Positions 51,643 to 60,855 of a stretch of 64,000 nt of DNA are shown here, piece after piece. The DNA lies in assembly GCF_049860805.1 (NCBI RefSeq), contig NZ_CP187555.1:744001-808000 (forward strand), read 5' to 3'. Origin of the DNA: Parabacteroides sp900760525. Lineage in GTDB: Bacteria; Bacteroidota; Bacteroidia; Bacteroidales; Tannerellaceae. The notes beneath the pieces are model-generated. The model saw only the letters and a list, made by a program, of their open reading frames with translations. It did no database searches and had not been told where the DNA came from. The translations under genes were made by a program, and so were the position numbers. How positions within the stretch are numbered: position 1 is the stretch's first letter; each line of letters starts with the position of its first letter.

Positions 51643-54600
51643 ATGAATAAAAAAGTATCTATTGCGACATTATCTGCATTCTTAGTCGCAGCATCGCCCG
51701 CAATGGCGGTAAATGAAACGAATACTTTGTATGTGAATCTGGAATTGTCTTTGAATAGGACAACTGTAGGTATGGTCATACAAAGTATCAGTCAGCAAAC
51801 TGGCTATGAATTTTCTTACGACGAGTCTATCTTAAGTAAAGAAATCTCCGAAGTTTCCGTTCGTGTAAAAAATGAGCATATCGAAAATGTTTTAAAGCAA
51901 GTCTTTAAAAACACAGATATCTCTTATAGGATAGTCGATAACCGGATTTTTTTGCAAGATAACGCAAAGGCAAAAAGTGTGTCTTTAGCAAGTGTTCAAC
52001 AAGTTCGGAAGACAATCAGAGGTACGGTTGTCGATAACACCGGCCTTCCCGTCATCGGGGCGAATGTTATCGTAAAAGGAAGTGCCGGTGTCGGTACGGT
52101 TACAAATGTCGACGGCGATTTTACCCTGGAGGGCATTGAAGACGGTGCGATATTGATGATTTCCTATATCGGCTATGTAGACCAGCAAGTCTCTGTAGCG
52201 AAAGGAAAAACCGATTATAAAATTACAATTCACGAAGATACACAGAATCTGGATGAGGTCGTAGTTGTCGGCTATGGTACGCAAACTAAAGTAAATCTGA
52301 CAGGAGCGGTGAGCACGATCGGCAAAGACGAGTTGATTAACCGCCCGGTGACGAATGTCTCATCCGCCCTTCAGGGGTTGACTCCCGGAGTAACGATAAC
52401 ATCCGGCACAGGAAGGCCTGGAGATGACGGTTCGACTATCCGTGTTCGCGGGGTAGGTACCTTGAACAACGCTAATCCGTATATTTTGGTGGATGGTATT
52501 GAAACCGGGACCTTCGATTCGATCGATCCTAACGATATCGAATCCATTTCTGTTCTGAAGGATGCTGCCTCAGCCGCCATCTACGGTTCCAAAGCCGCCA
52601 ACGGTGTAATCCTGGTAACGACCAAACGGGGAAAAACTGGTAAAGCGACGGTTTCTTATAATGGTAATGTCAGTTTTTCAAACGTGGCGACTTTAGTCGA
52701 CCGCTTGAGTTCTTATGACTATGCCCGTTTGTACAATCAGTTGTTGAAGCAGGACGGTGCATCTCCCCGTTTTACGGATGACGACCTTCGTCTATTCCAG
52801 GATGGAACAGACCCTTACGGCCATCCGAATACGGATTGGACGGACTACATTTTCCGGACCGGCTTTATGCATAAACACAATCTCAATGTCAGTGGAGGTT
52901 CCGATGATGTGAAATATATGGCTTCAGCCGGCTTTTTAGGACAGGAAGGAACGATGAAGAATTCCGACCGTTCTCAGTTCAATCTTCGTACGAATCTGGA
53001 TATTAAGTTATCAGATAAATTTACGATGCGAACGAATATGGCCTTTATCCATAACCAATACTCCGAACCGAATGCTTCTTACGGAGGTGGCTCGAACCAA
53101 CTTATATGGCAGGCCAATCGTATAGCTCCTTGGATTCCGTATAAAAAGGAAGATGGTTCTTACGGTTCAATATCAGATGGAAACCCCGCTGCTTGGATCG
53201 ATATCGATAGTCGGAAATATCACTTGCAACAAAATTTCTCCGGTGTATTGGCCTTTGACTATCATATAATAGACGGACTGACATTTACGTTGCAAGGCGC
53301 TTACGTGACGAATATAAAGGAAACGAAGGACTATCGTAAGGAATGTTGGTATGACGACGTTAATTATCACGGACCGGATCAATTGGGAGAGACGATTTCG
53401 AGATGGAGTCGTTATACGTTGGATGCCTTGTTGAATTATGACAAAACTTTTAACCAAGATCATCATTTCAAAGCAATGGCCGGTTATAAGGTTGAAAAAT
53501 ATGATTACCGAGAATTGTATGCATTCCGTAAAAGTTTCCCGAACAGCGAAGTGACCGATTTGAACGGTGGTGATTCTTCGACACAAACGAACAGTGGTTA
53601 TTCCCGTGAATTGGCTTTGCTGTCTTATTTCGGGCGTCTCAATTATGACTATAAAGGCAAGTACCTGTTGGAAGCCAATTTCCGTGCGGATGCTTCTTCC
53701 CGTTTTGCAAAAGGTTATCGTTGGGGGTATTTTCCGTCTTTCTCAGCCGGTTGGCGTATTTCGGAAGAAGATTTTATGGAAAATACGAGAGGCTGGTTGC
53801 AGTCTTTGAAATTCAGAGGATCTTGGGGCTTACTTGGAAACCAGGATGCCGTATCTGATGAATATTATCCTTATTTGCCTACTTTATATATTGGAAAAAA
53901 CTTCCCGTTTGGCGGAACGGTTCATCAGGGTATCACGGTCGTAAGCCATAAGGTTACGACTATTTCCTGGGAAAATTCGACAAACTGGGGTATCGGATTT
54001 GATGCTAATTTCTTGAACGAGTTTATGCTGAGCGTCGAATATTATAATCGTAAAACATCCGATATTATTATGGATATCCCTGTTTCCGATACATTCGGTA
54101 TATCAGGAACGTATCAGGATAATAAAGGTTCTTTGCGTAACAGCGGTATGGAAGCAAGCTTCGCCTGGAACCATTCTTTCAATAAAGATTGGAGAATGGG
54201 AGTTAATGCGAATTTCTCCTATAACAAGAATAAATTGTTGGATTTGGCCGGTGTCAATGAGATTATCGACGATTATCTGATTAACCGTGTCGGTGAACCC
54301 TATCAATCGTTTTATGTTTATGAGGTAGACGGATTATTCCAGAGTGATGAAGAAGCTGCAGCCTATGAAAAGCAATATGGTAATCCGTGGTCGGCTCCCT
54401 TCAAGGCGGGTGATTTCCGTATTAAGGATGCAGACGGAGATGGAAAACTTTCCTCGAAAGATCGTGTGATCAAAGGTACGCAACAACCTAAAACGACTTA
54501 TGGCCTGACGTTGAGTGCAGGATGGAAAAATTTTGATTTATCGGTATTTATGCAAGGTGTGACAGGTACAAATCGTTATTTCACAAGAGATGTTGTCGGC

Positions 54601-54972
54601 TCCTTTATAGGTGATACTTCTCATCCGAGTACGAACTGGCTGGAGGCCTGGACTCCTGAAAATACGAATACGGAATGGCCTCGTCTGTTCTTGGAAGAAA
54701 ATTCCGTTAGTGCACCTAATAAATGCCGTTCTTCTTTTTGGGCTATGAATACGGATTATTTGCGTATTAAGAATATCAATTTCAGTTATACGTTCCCGAA
54801 GGCTGTTACAAATAAACTGGGAATCGCCAATGCAAAGATCTATTATACAGGCGAGAACCTCTTCACTTTCGACAGTCTGCCTTTCAATGCAGATCCTGAG
54901 TCTTCTTCTGGTAATTTGGATATTTATCCGATTAATAAAAGTCATTCTTTTGGTATTAATGTAACGTTTTAA
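51643..54972 (+). CDS. SusC-family TonB-linked outer-membrane transporter with STN domain
   Basis: A 1,109-residue outer-membrane transporter. After a signal peptide (ATLSAFLVAASPAMA) comes an STN signalling domain (LNRTTVGMVIQSISQQTGYEFSYDE), then a CarboxypepD_reg-like domain (IRGTVVDNTGLPVIGANVIVKG). The TonB box region with NLDEVVVVGYGTQ and a plug (VSSALQGLTPGVTI; VRGVGTLNNANPYILVDG; LKDAASAAIYGSKAANGVILVTTKRG) lead into the barrel ending in SHSFGINVTF. The STN domain implies signalling to the FecR/ECF pair upstream. The start is the ATG at 51643, which gives a clean signal peptide. SusD follows after 11 bases. Confidence 0.95.
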   Translation: MNKKVSIATLSAFLVAASPAMAVNETNTLYVNLELSLNRTTVGMVIQSISQQTGYEFSYDESILSKEISEVSVRVKNEHIENVLKQVFKNTDISYRIVDNRIFLQDNAKAKSVSLASVQQVRKTIRGTVVDNTGLPVIGANVIVKGSAGVGTVTNVDGDFTLEGIEDGAILMISYIGYVDQQVSVAKGKTDYKITIHEDTQNLDEVVVVGYGTQTKVNLTGAVSTIGKDELINRPVTNVSSALQGLTPGVTITSGTGRPGDDGSTIRVRGVGTLNNANPYILVDGIETGTFDSIDPNDIESISVLKDAASAAIYGSKAANGVILVTTKRGKTGKATVSYNGNVSFSNVATLVDRLSSYDYARLYNQLLKQDGASPRFTDDDLRLFQDGTDPYGHPNTDWTDYIFRTGFMHKHNLNVSGGSDDVKYMASAGFLGQEGTMKNSDRSQFNLRTNLDIKLSDKFTMRTNMAFIHNQYSEPNASYGGGSNQLIWQANRIAPWIPYKKEDGSYGSISDGNPAAWIDIDSRKYHLQQNFSGVLAFDYHIIDGLTFTLQGAYVTNIKETKDYRKECWYDDVNYHGPDQLGETISRWSRYTLDALLNYDKTFNQDHHFKAMAGYKVEKYDYRELYAFRKSFPNSEVTDLNGGDSSTQTNSGYSRELALLSYFGRLNYDYKGKYLLEANFRADASSRFAKGYRWGYFPSFSAGWRISEEDFMENTRGWLQSLKFRGSWGLLGNQDAVSDEYYPYLPTLYIGKNFPFGGTVHQGITVVSHKVTTISWENSTNWGIGFDANFLNEFMLSVEYYNRKTSDIIMDIPVSDTFGISGTYQDNKGSLRNSGMEASFAWNHSFNKDWRMGVNANFSYNKNKLLDLAGVNEIIDDYLINRVGEPYQSFYVYEVDGLFQSDEEAAAYEKQYGNPWSAPFKAGDFRIKDADGDGKLSSKDRVIKGTQQPKTTYGLTLSAGWKNFDLSVFMQGVTGTNRYFTRDVVGSFIGDTSHPSTNWLEAWTPENTNTEWPRLFLEENSVSAPNKCRSSFWAMNTDYLRIKNINFSYTFPKAVTNKLGIANAKIYYTGENLFTFDSLPFNADPESSSGNLDIYPINKSHSFGINVTF

Positions 54973-54983
54973 ATGATTGCAAT

Positions 54984-56678
54984 ATGAAACTAAAACAAAT
55001 ATTAAGTCTCGCACTTTGTTTTGCCGGGGCGGGAGCCTTTTTCTCATGCGATGATTTCTTTGATCTGAATCCAAAGGATCAGTTAACTTCCAATACTTTT
55101 TGGAACACCTCCGAGGATGTCGATGCAGCTGTGACTGCTGCATACAATTGGTGGGTTAATAATTATATCGGATCTAAATTCATCTTTTACGAAGATAGCT
55201 ATTCGGATATAGGTTTCAATTATACGAATGCTTCTAATATGAGAAATATGGGAAGGGGAAGCGTTTCACCTACTGCAGCTCCGAATTACTGGAGGCAGTA
55301 TGAGACGATACGGCGTTGTAACTTTGTGATAGAAAATATCGATTTGGTTCCGGCTACCGCAATGACGGAGACGAAGAAAAATGATTTTCTGGCACAAGTA
55401 CGTGCGATTCGTGGATATAGCCACGCGTATCTGGCAACCTGGTACGGGGATGCCGTGATCATGGACTTTGTTCCTGCAACGGCTGACGACGCCAAACTTC
55501 CCCGCGAACCGGAAGCGAAGGTGAAAGAGCATGCCATGAACGACCTGATGTGGAGTGCCGAACATATCGCGGAGAAACCGGCCGAAAAGGGACGCGTCGC
55601 CAAAGGTACGGTTCTTTCGATGATTGCCCGCTTCAATTTGCTGTGGGGAAATTATACGGAGGCGTTGGATGCAGCCAATAAAGTAATCGCTCTGAACCAG
55701 TATGAATTAGACCCTGATTTTCTGAATATGTTTTCCATGGCCGGACAGGATTCGAAGGAAATTATTTGTACTTACGAACATGTTCAAACCACTTATAAAT
55801 ATGGTGATGTGATCCGTTTTTATAACAACTCGGATGGCGGTTGGGCCTCGTTCGTTCCCACGCAGAACATGGTCGATATGTTTGAAATGGCGGATGGCAA
55901 GATGATTGATGAAGCAGGTTCAGGCTATGATCCGGTTCACCCGTTCTATAATCGTGATCCGCGGTTGAAAAATACGGTTATCTATTCCGGATTGGATTGG
56001 GTGGGCCGTAATAATGTGCCTCGCATTTTCAATACGCTTGACAAGACATTGCCGAACGGTTCTTCTAATAAGGACTATTATACGGCGGCAGACAATGCTT
56101 CTCATACCGGCATGTTGTGGGCTAAATATTTGTATCCTAATCAGGGACAATATTCTACATCCATGAACGACGATGCCTTGTGCCCGATTATCTTCCGGTA
56201 TGCGGAGATATTGTTGACAAAAGCTGAATGTCTGGTCGAATTGAACCAGGATTTGCAGGAAGCTATGAATATCATCGACCAGTTGCGTTTGCGCGGAGGC
56301 CATATTGCTGTCGACCGTTCCAAATATAATACACAAGCCAAAGTGCGTGAATTGGTAAGAAGGGAACGCACGATCGAATTGGCCGGTGAAGGTTTCCGCT
56401 TTGAAGATATCGTTCGCTGGGACGAATACGACAAGAGCGGAGCCAAAACCGGAAGGAAAGTGGTAGAGGCCGTTATGCCGGGTGACTTGTATCGTCTGTG
56501 CGGAACTGTCGACTATGACGAACCGGATCCGGACCGTCGTGCCGTGATCGATGTGAATGCTTCGCGTGAAGACCGTTTGGTCGAGGTGCGTTATTTCGAT
56601 AAGAAACAGTTCCATCTGCCTATTATGCAGGCAGAGATGGATGCGAACCCTCAATTGGTTCAGAATGACGGCTATTAA
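54984..56678 (+). CDS. SusD/RagB-family nutrient-binding lipoprotein
   Basis: A 564-residue surface lipoprotein that forms the lid of the SusC channel. The lipobox is AFFSC, followed by DDFFDLNPKDQLTSNTFWNT, the classical start of the family. TPR-like helices (ARFNLLWGNYTEALDAANKVIAL) and the C-terminal signature YAEILLTKAECLVELNQD ... LRLRGG ... LVRRERTIELAGEGFRFEDIVRW are present. The partner is the SusC gene 11 bases upstream. The ligand is unknown; the phosphoesterase next door suggests a phosphorylated compound. Confidence 0.95.
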   Translation: MKLKQILSLALCFAGAGAFFSCDDFFDLNPKDQLTSNTFWNTSEDVDAAVTAAYNWWVNNYIGSKFIFYEDSYSDIGFNYTNASNMRNMGRGSVSPTAAPNYWRQYETIRRCNFVIENIDLVPATAMTETKKNDFLAQVRAIRGYSHAYLATWYGDAVIMDFVPATADDAKLPREPEAKVKEHAMNDLMWSAEHIAEKPAEKGRVAKGTVLSMIARFNLLWGNYTEALDAANKVIALNQYELDPDFLNMFSMAGQDSKEIICTYEHVQTTYKYGDVIRFYNNSDGGWASFVPTQNMVDMFEMADGKMIDEAGSGYDPVHPFYNRDPRLKNTVIYSGLDWVGRNNVPRIFNTLDKTLPNGSSNKDYYTAADNASHTGMLWAKYLYPNQGQYSTSMNDDALCPIIFRYAEILLTKAECLVELNQDLQEAMNIIDQLRLRGGHIAVDRSKYNTQAKVRELVRRERTIELAGEGFRFEDIVRWDEYDKSGAKTGRKVVEAVMPGDLYRLCGTVDYDEPDPDRRAVIDVNASREDRLVEVRYFDKKQFHLPIMQAEMDANPQLVQNDGY

Positions 56679-56701
56679 TAGATCAACCCTATTTATTTGT
56701 A

Positions 56702-57877
56702 ATGAAGTATATTAGAAATTTGATATATGCACTTTTGCTCACAGTTGCCACTCAGGTGGCAACTGCGCAGATAAAGATTCTTTACGGACCTTATTTGCAG
56801 AATGTAAAAGAGGATGAGGCAACTATTGTCTGGGTGGCGGATAAACCGTCTATTGGTTGGGTGGAACTGGCCCCGAATGACGGAACTCATTATTATGGAG
56901 AAGAACGGCCTAAATATTTCGATACGACCAATGGAGTTAAAAACACTTCTTTGCTTCATACCGTAAAGGTAAAAGCTCTGACTCCCGGAACGACCTATCG
57001 TTATCGTATCTATTCCCAGGAAGTGTTGTCGCACGAAGGGATTAATGTCGTATACGGACGTGTAGCAGCTTCGGATGTTTATAAAAAGAAAGCGTTGACG
57101 TTTACAACTTGCGATCCGGATAAGAAAGAGACTTCTTTTGCGATGATCAATGATATCCACGGGCGTGAAAATATTATCACGAAATTGTTGAACGCAGCCA
57201 ATTATAAAGATAAAGATTTGATTATTTTCAACGGGGATATGGTTTCGGAATTCAAGGACGAGCAAACGATCTTTAACGGATTTATGAAAGAAAGTATCGA
57301 TCTGTTTGCCTCGGAAAAACCGATGTATTATGCTCGCGGAAACCATGAAACCCGCGGTGAGTTTGCAACATCGTTCCAGAAATATTTTTCTCCTAAAGAA
57401 CCCTTTTTGTATTATCTTTTCAGACAGGGACCTGTGTGTTTCATTATGTTGGATACGGGTGAGGACAAACCGGATTCCGATATCGAGTACAGCGGCATAA
57501 CCGATTATGACGGCTATCGCACGGATCAGGTGGAATGGATGAAAGAATTATACAAAAATGAAGATTTCAAGCAGGCTAAATTTAAAGTTGTCATTGCACA
57601 TATGCCACCTTCGGCTGATCTCAATATCTGGCATGGGCAAAAAGATGTCTTGAAGAAATTCGTCCCTATCTTGAACGAACTCGGAGTGGATCTGATGTTA
57701 TGCGGACACCTCCATCGGAATAAATATGAGGAGCCGAGTGCCGGCATCAAATTCCCGGTTTTGGTAAATTCAAATAATAGTGTGGTTTCTGTGGAGACTG
57801 ATGGCGACCGGATGAATCTGGTTGTGCTTGATTTGGATGGTAAAGTCGTGACAAAAAAGTCATATACGGCAAAATAA
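56702..57877 (+). CDS. Exported purple-acid-phosphatase-like metallophosphoesterase with Fn3-type N-domain
   Basis: A 391-residue exported protein. The signal peptide is LIYALLLTVATQVATAQ. The N-terminal domain is Fn3-like (ILYGPYLQNVKEDEATIVWVADKPSIGWVELAP; LTPGTTYRYRIYSQ). The two-metal phosphoesterase motifs follow in order: MINDIHGREN, IIFNGDMVSE, YARGNHETRG, VVIAHMPP and LMLCGHLHRNK. It probably removes phosphate from the ligand captured by SusD, outside the inner membrane. It lies 23 bases after susD, so it is in the same operon, and it ends at a strong terminator. Confidence 0.9.
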   Translation: MKYIRNLIYALLLTVATQVATAQIKILYGPYLQNVKEDEATIVWVADKPSIGWVELAPNDGTHYYGEERPKYFDTTNGVKNTSLLHTVKVKALTPGTTYRYRIYSQEVLSHEGINVVYGRVAASDVYKKKALTFTTCDPDKKETSFAMINDIHGRENIITKLLNAANYKDKDLIIFNGDMVSEFKDEQTIFNGFMKESIDLFASEKPMYYARGNHETRGEFATSFQKYFSPKEPFLYYLFRQGPVCFIMLDTGEDKPDSDIEYSGITDYDGYRTDQVEWMKELYKNEDFKQAKFKVVIAHMPPSADLNIWHGQKDVLKKFVPILNELGVDLMLCGHLHRNKYEEPSAGIKFPVLVNSNNSVVSVETDGDRMNLVVLDLDGKVVTKKSYTAK

Positions 57878-57905
57878 TCCTCATAATTCAGTATTAATTT
57901 ATATG

Positions 57906-57943
57906 AGTGCGGTTACTCGGGTGGAAATCCGAGTAATCGCACT
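57906..57943 (+). terminator. Terminator of the SusCD-phosphoesterase operon
   Basis: A 15-bp stem AGTGCGGTTACTCGG/CCGAGTAATCGCACT with one G-T pair, followed by a TTAATG tract. Confidence 0.75.
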
Positions 57944-58217
57944 TAATGTATTTAGTCTTATCCGATATTTTATCATATTCTCTTGGTTTTTTATAGAACG
58001 ATTTCATTTTTAGTGATATAGATAGGTTCTTAGAGATTGCTGTGAATATTTAGTAGGGATCAGGTTTTATAGTAAAAATGTACGAAATCGTCCGATATGT
58101 ATCTTACAAAGGGATAAAAAACGAATCCAGAGTCTTTTCGGACGAATTTGAACTTATGGATAAAGAGGAGAAGTATAGTTTTGTGGCAGGTAAAATTTTT
58201 AACAAAAAAATAAATAT
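57944..58217. other. Intergenic region upstream of the second ECF sigma gene
   Basis: AT-rich. An open frame of 63 codons at 58078-58269 runs into the sigma gene, but the promoter box at 58176-58183 lies inside it, so it is not taken as a gene. Confidence 0.6.
58176..58183 (+). promoter_or_regulatory. -7 promoter box of the second ECF sigma gene
   Basis: TAGTTTTG matches TAnnTTTG, 34 bases before the ATG at 58218. Confidence 0.55.
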
Positions 58218-58727
58218 ATGGATAGGATGCAATTTCAACAAAGACTGGTCGGTCTACAGGAACACATGATGAGTTTTGCCATCAAACTTACTGCTAATAG
58301 GGATGACGCTTTGGATCTGTTGCAGGATACGACGCTGAAAGTTTTGGATAATCAGGAAAAGTTTGTAGATAATGTCAATTTTGCTGGTTGGGTTATGACC
58401 ATAATGCGTAATATCTTTATAAACAACTATCATAAGGTTGTTCGTGTACAGAGTATCGTTGACCAAAATGCGGATTTGTATAATCTGAATGTTCCCAATG
58501 ATTCCATTTCGGGTTCTCCGGATAAGATTTACCAGATTCAGGAGGTCACAAGAGTTGTTGCTGGGCTCAGTAGTGAGCTTAAAATTCCGTTTTCATTGTA
58601 TCTGAATGGTTATAAATATCATGAGATAGCAGAAGAACTGGATCTTCCCTTGGGAACGGTAAAGAGTCGTATCTTTTTTGCACGCAAGGAATTACAAAAT
58701 ACACTGAAAGATTACCAATATGCATGA
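58218..58727 (+). CDS. ECF sigma factor (stress-type)
   Basis: A 169-residue sigma-70 family factor: region 2 (LTANRDDALDLLQDTTLKVLDNQEKF; NFAGWVMTIMRNIFINNY) and region 4 (LNGYKYHEIAEELDLPLGTVKSRIFFARKELQ). No anti-sigma gene follows, unlike the FecR-linked factor upstream. The next genes on the strand encode barrel and OmpA-like proteins and an integral membrane protein; nearby on the other strand are manganese catalase and a YtxH-like protein. That set suggests an envelope or oxidative-stress regulon, but targets are not shown by sequence. Confidence 0.9.
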   Translation: MDRMQFQQRLVGLQEHMMSFAIKLTANRDDALDLLQDTTLKVLDNQEKFVDNVNFAGWVMTIMRNIFINNYHKVVRVQSIVDQNADLYNLNVPNDSISGSPDKIYQIQEVTRVVAGLSSELKIPFSLYLNGYKYHEIAEELDLPLGTVKSRIFFARKELQNTLKDYQYA

Positions 58728-59053
58728 ATATGATTGAATACTATTATTTTCAAAACTAATATGAATCTGAAAAAACTTAGGATATTGGTTTTGTTTTTAT
58801 TAGTAGGAAACAAAATAAAAAATGCTGTTGTTATTCTATAAAAATGTATAGTCTTTATTGCAATAATAGATTTATTTGTAGGTAATTTTTAAAGAAGGAG
58901 GGTATTGTTTGAAATAAATTTGTTGGTGATTATTTGTAAATAATAAGCTTAATATGCTTGTGTTTTACGAGAGTAATATCGGAAATAATATTAAAATATG
59001 AATTTGATGTTGCTCCAAGTGTTTAAAGAAGTGTATAATTAAAAATTATTCAG
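58728..59053. other. AT-rich intergenic region between the ECF sigma and barrel genes
   Basis: No gene is supported. A 26-codon open frame (58761-58841) reads as a short hydrophobic peptide beginning MNLKKLRILVLF, but there is nothing to confirm it. It could be a decayed anti-sigma gene or chance. No exact TAnnTTTG box is seen near 59054, so the barrel gene may use an ECF promoter. Confidence 0.5.
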
Positions 59054-59557
59054 ATGAAAAAGATTCTTTTTATAGTATTTTTGCTGATAACATCTATTGG
59101 CGTTTTTGCCCAAAAAGGAAATTTCTCATTGTTGGGGAATTTTGGTTATCAGACGGATTTTAAACGTGTGATGTTAGGCGTTCAAGGACGGTACAATTTG
59201 ACGGATCATGTTCGTTTGGCACCGGATCTGATGTTCTTTTTCCCGAAAGATAAAACAACAGGTTTGGATGTAGATGTCAACGCACATTATGTGTTTGATT
59301 TGAGTGAAGATCATTTGTCGCTTTATCCTTTGGCGGGATTTAACCTACAAAATAATTTCCAAGGGAAACGGACCGTAAAAGGAGAAGAAGGAGAGGTTAC
59401 GTTGGATTCGCACAGTTCTACAAATTTTGGTTTTAACGTGGGAGGTGGATTGACCTATAATCTCAATTCGCGTAATTTTCTTAATGTCGAATATAAATAT
59501 GTCTTTGGCAAAGACAATTCTTCCGTAATAGCATTCGGCTGGGGATATCGTTTTTGA
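59054..59557 (+). CDS. Small outer-membrane beta-barrel protein
   Basis: A 167-residue protein with a signal peptide ending in IGVFAQ and a set of amphipathic strands (FSLLGNFGYQTDFKRVMLGVQGRYNL; VRLAPDLMFFFP; LDVDVNAHYVF; FLNVEYKYVFG) ending in the aromatic strand VIAFGWGYRF. This fits an eight-stranded OmpX-like barrel. It precedes an OmpA-family gene by 33 bases and is probably co-transcribed with it. Ligand or role unknown. Confidence 0.85.
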   Translation: MKKILFIVFLLITSIGVFAQKGNFSLLGNFGYQTDFKRVMLGVQGRYNLTDHVRLAPDLMFFFPKDKTTGLDVDVNAHYVFDLSEDHLSLYPLAGFNLQNNFQGKRTVKGEEGEVTLDSHSSTNFGFNVGGGLTYNLNSRNFLNVEYKYVFGKDNSSVIAFGWGYRF

Positions 59558-59590
59558 TCCCGGCTATTTTTATCACAAAAAAAATCAATC

Positions 59591-60766
59591 ATGAAGAAGT
59601 ATTTGTTTATTATGGTGCTTTGTAGCATCATACAGACCTCTTTTGCCCAATCGAAAGAAGGTCAAAGTTCGGAACCTGCCCGTAAAGCAACATTTATCAA
59701 TAATGGTTTCTGGGATCATTGGTTTATTGGAGCAGGTGCAGGTGCCAATATTTATTTTGGCGACAGAAATAGTGATGCCGACTTCTTCCATCGGTTTACC
59801 GTGGCACCGGAAGTTCAGTTCGGTAAATGGATCAATCCTTATTTGGGAACACGTATCAAGGGAGCAGGTTTGACGAATCTGCATACATTCAATGATAATG
59901 CGACTATCATGTCACGTAATAGGTTTGCGACGGTACAAGCGGATTTGATGTGGAGCATGACTGATTATTTCATGAAGTATAGTTCGGATCGTGTATATAG
60001 CCTTGTACCTTATGTCGGTTTCGGATGGGCTTTTGGATGGGACTATACGAACCAACCGACGTATGCAGGCGGGCATACCCGTATGAATGGCATGACGCTC
60101 AATGCCGGTATTATCAACAATTTCAAACTGTCCGACCGGGTGACTCTTTCTATCGAGTTTGCAGCAACGGCTGTCAGAAGCGAGTTCAATCAAGTCAAGA
60201 GCAGTGGCAATTATGATATCTTGGGAACCGCATCGGCCGGACTGATCTTTAATTTAGGAAAGACGGCTGCTTTCTCGGAAGCGGAGTTGAGAAATCCTCA
60301 GGAAATCGATGCGTTGAACAGTCGGATTAATGAACTGTATGCCCAGAATCAGGAGTTGGCACAACGTCCAGTGGACTGCCCGGACTGCCCTGAACCTGAG
60401 GTGATAACCGAAAAGGTGGTTGAGTTTGAGGATAATCCGTTGATAAACAATGTGGTTCTCTTTAAGATCAATCAAACGAAAGTAGATCCTTATCAGGGGG
60501 TTAATATTTACAATATTGCGCAATATCTGAAAGATAACCCGCAGTTCAAGGTGCGTGTGATCGGTTATACGGATCGTAAGACCGGAACAAGTCAGATCAA
60601 CGAGAAACTTTCTGCTGAAAGAGCACAAAATGTAGCCCGTATTTTGATCAGCGACTATAATATCAGTCGTGACAGGATAAAGGTGGAATGGGTCGGTGAC
60701 AAGGAACCTCCTTTTGATAAACCGGAATGGAATCGTGCCGTGATTCTTTATGTAGAACAAGAATAG
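59591..60766 (+). CDS. OmpA-family outer-membrane porin-like protein
   Basis: A 391-residue protein: signal peptide QTSFAQ; an N-terminal barrel (FIGAGAGANIYFGDRN; FTVAPEVQFGKWINPYLGTRIKGAG; YVGFGWAFGWDY); a short linker with coiled-coil propensity (INELYAQNQELAQRPVDCPDCPEPE); and a C-terminal OmpA domain (VVLFKINQTKVDPYQ; VRVIGYTDRKTGTSQINEKLSAERAQNVARIL; WNRAVILYVEQE). It links the outer membrane to peptidoglycan. A CPDCP pair lies in the linker. It is preceded by the small barrel gene and followed by a strong terminator. Confidence 0.93.
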   Translation: MKKYLFIMVLCSIIQTSFAQSKEGQSSEPARKATFINNGFWDHWFIGAGAGANIYFGDRNSDADFFHRFTVAPEVQFGKWINPYLGTRIKGAGLTNLHTFNDNATIMSRNRFATVQADLMWSMTDYFMKYSSDRVYSLVPYVGFGWAFGWDYTNQPTYAGGHTRMNGMTLNAGIINNFKLSDRVTLSIEFAATAVRSEFNQVKSSGNYDILGTASAGLIFNLGKTAAFSEAELRNPQEIDALNSRINELYAQNQELAQRPVDCPDCPEPEVITEKVVEFEDNPLINNVVLFKINQTKVDPYQGVNIYNIAQYLKDNPQFKVRVIGYTDRKTGTSQINEKLSAERAQNVARILISDYNISRDRIKVEWVGDKEPPFDKPEWNRAVILYVEQE

Positions 60767-60773
60767 AAAATGA

Positions 60774-60816
60774 AGAGACCATCCTGGAATAATCCGGAGA
60801 TGGTCTCTCTGTTTTT
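60774..60816 (+). terminator. Terminator of the barrel-ompA unit
   Basis: AGAGACCATC pairs with GATGGTCTCT, with partial inner pairing, followed by GTTTTT. Confidence 0.85.
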
Positions 60817-60855
60817 ATGAATACAAGAATTATAAATGATTAGAATAAATGCATT

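Noticed and set aside
58078..58269. 63-residue open frame overlapping the second ECF sigma gene
   Set aside because: The sigma promoter box (58176-58183) lies inside it and it overlaps the sigma gene by 52 bases in another frame; no recognisable protein.
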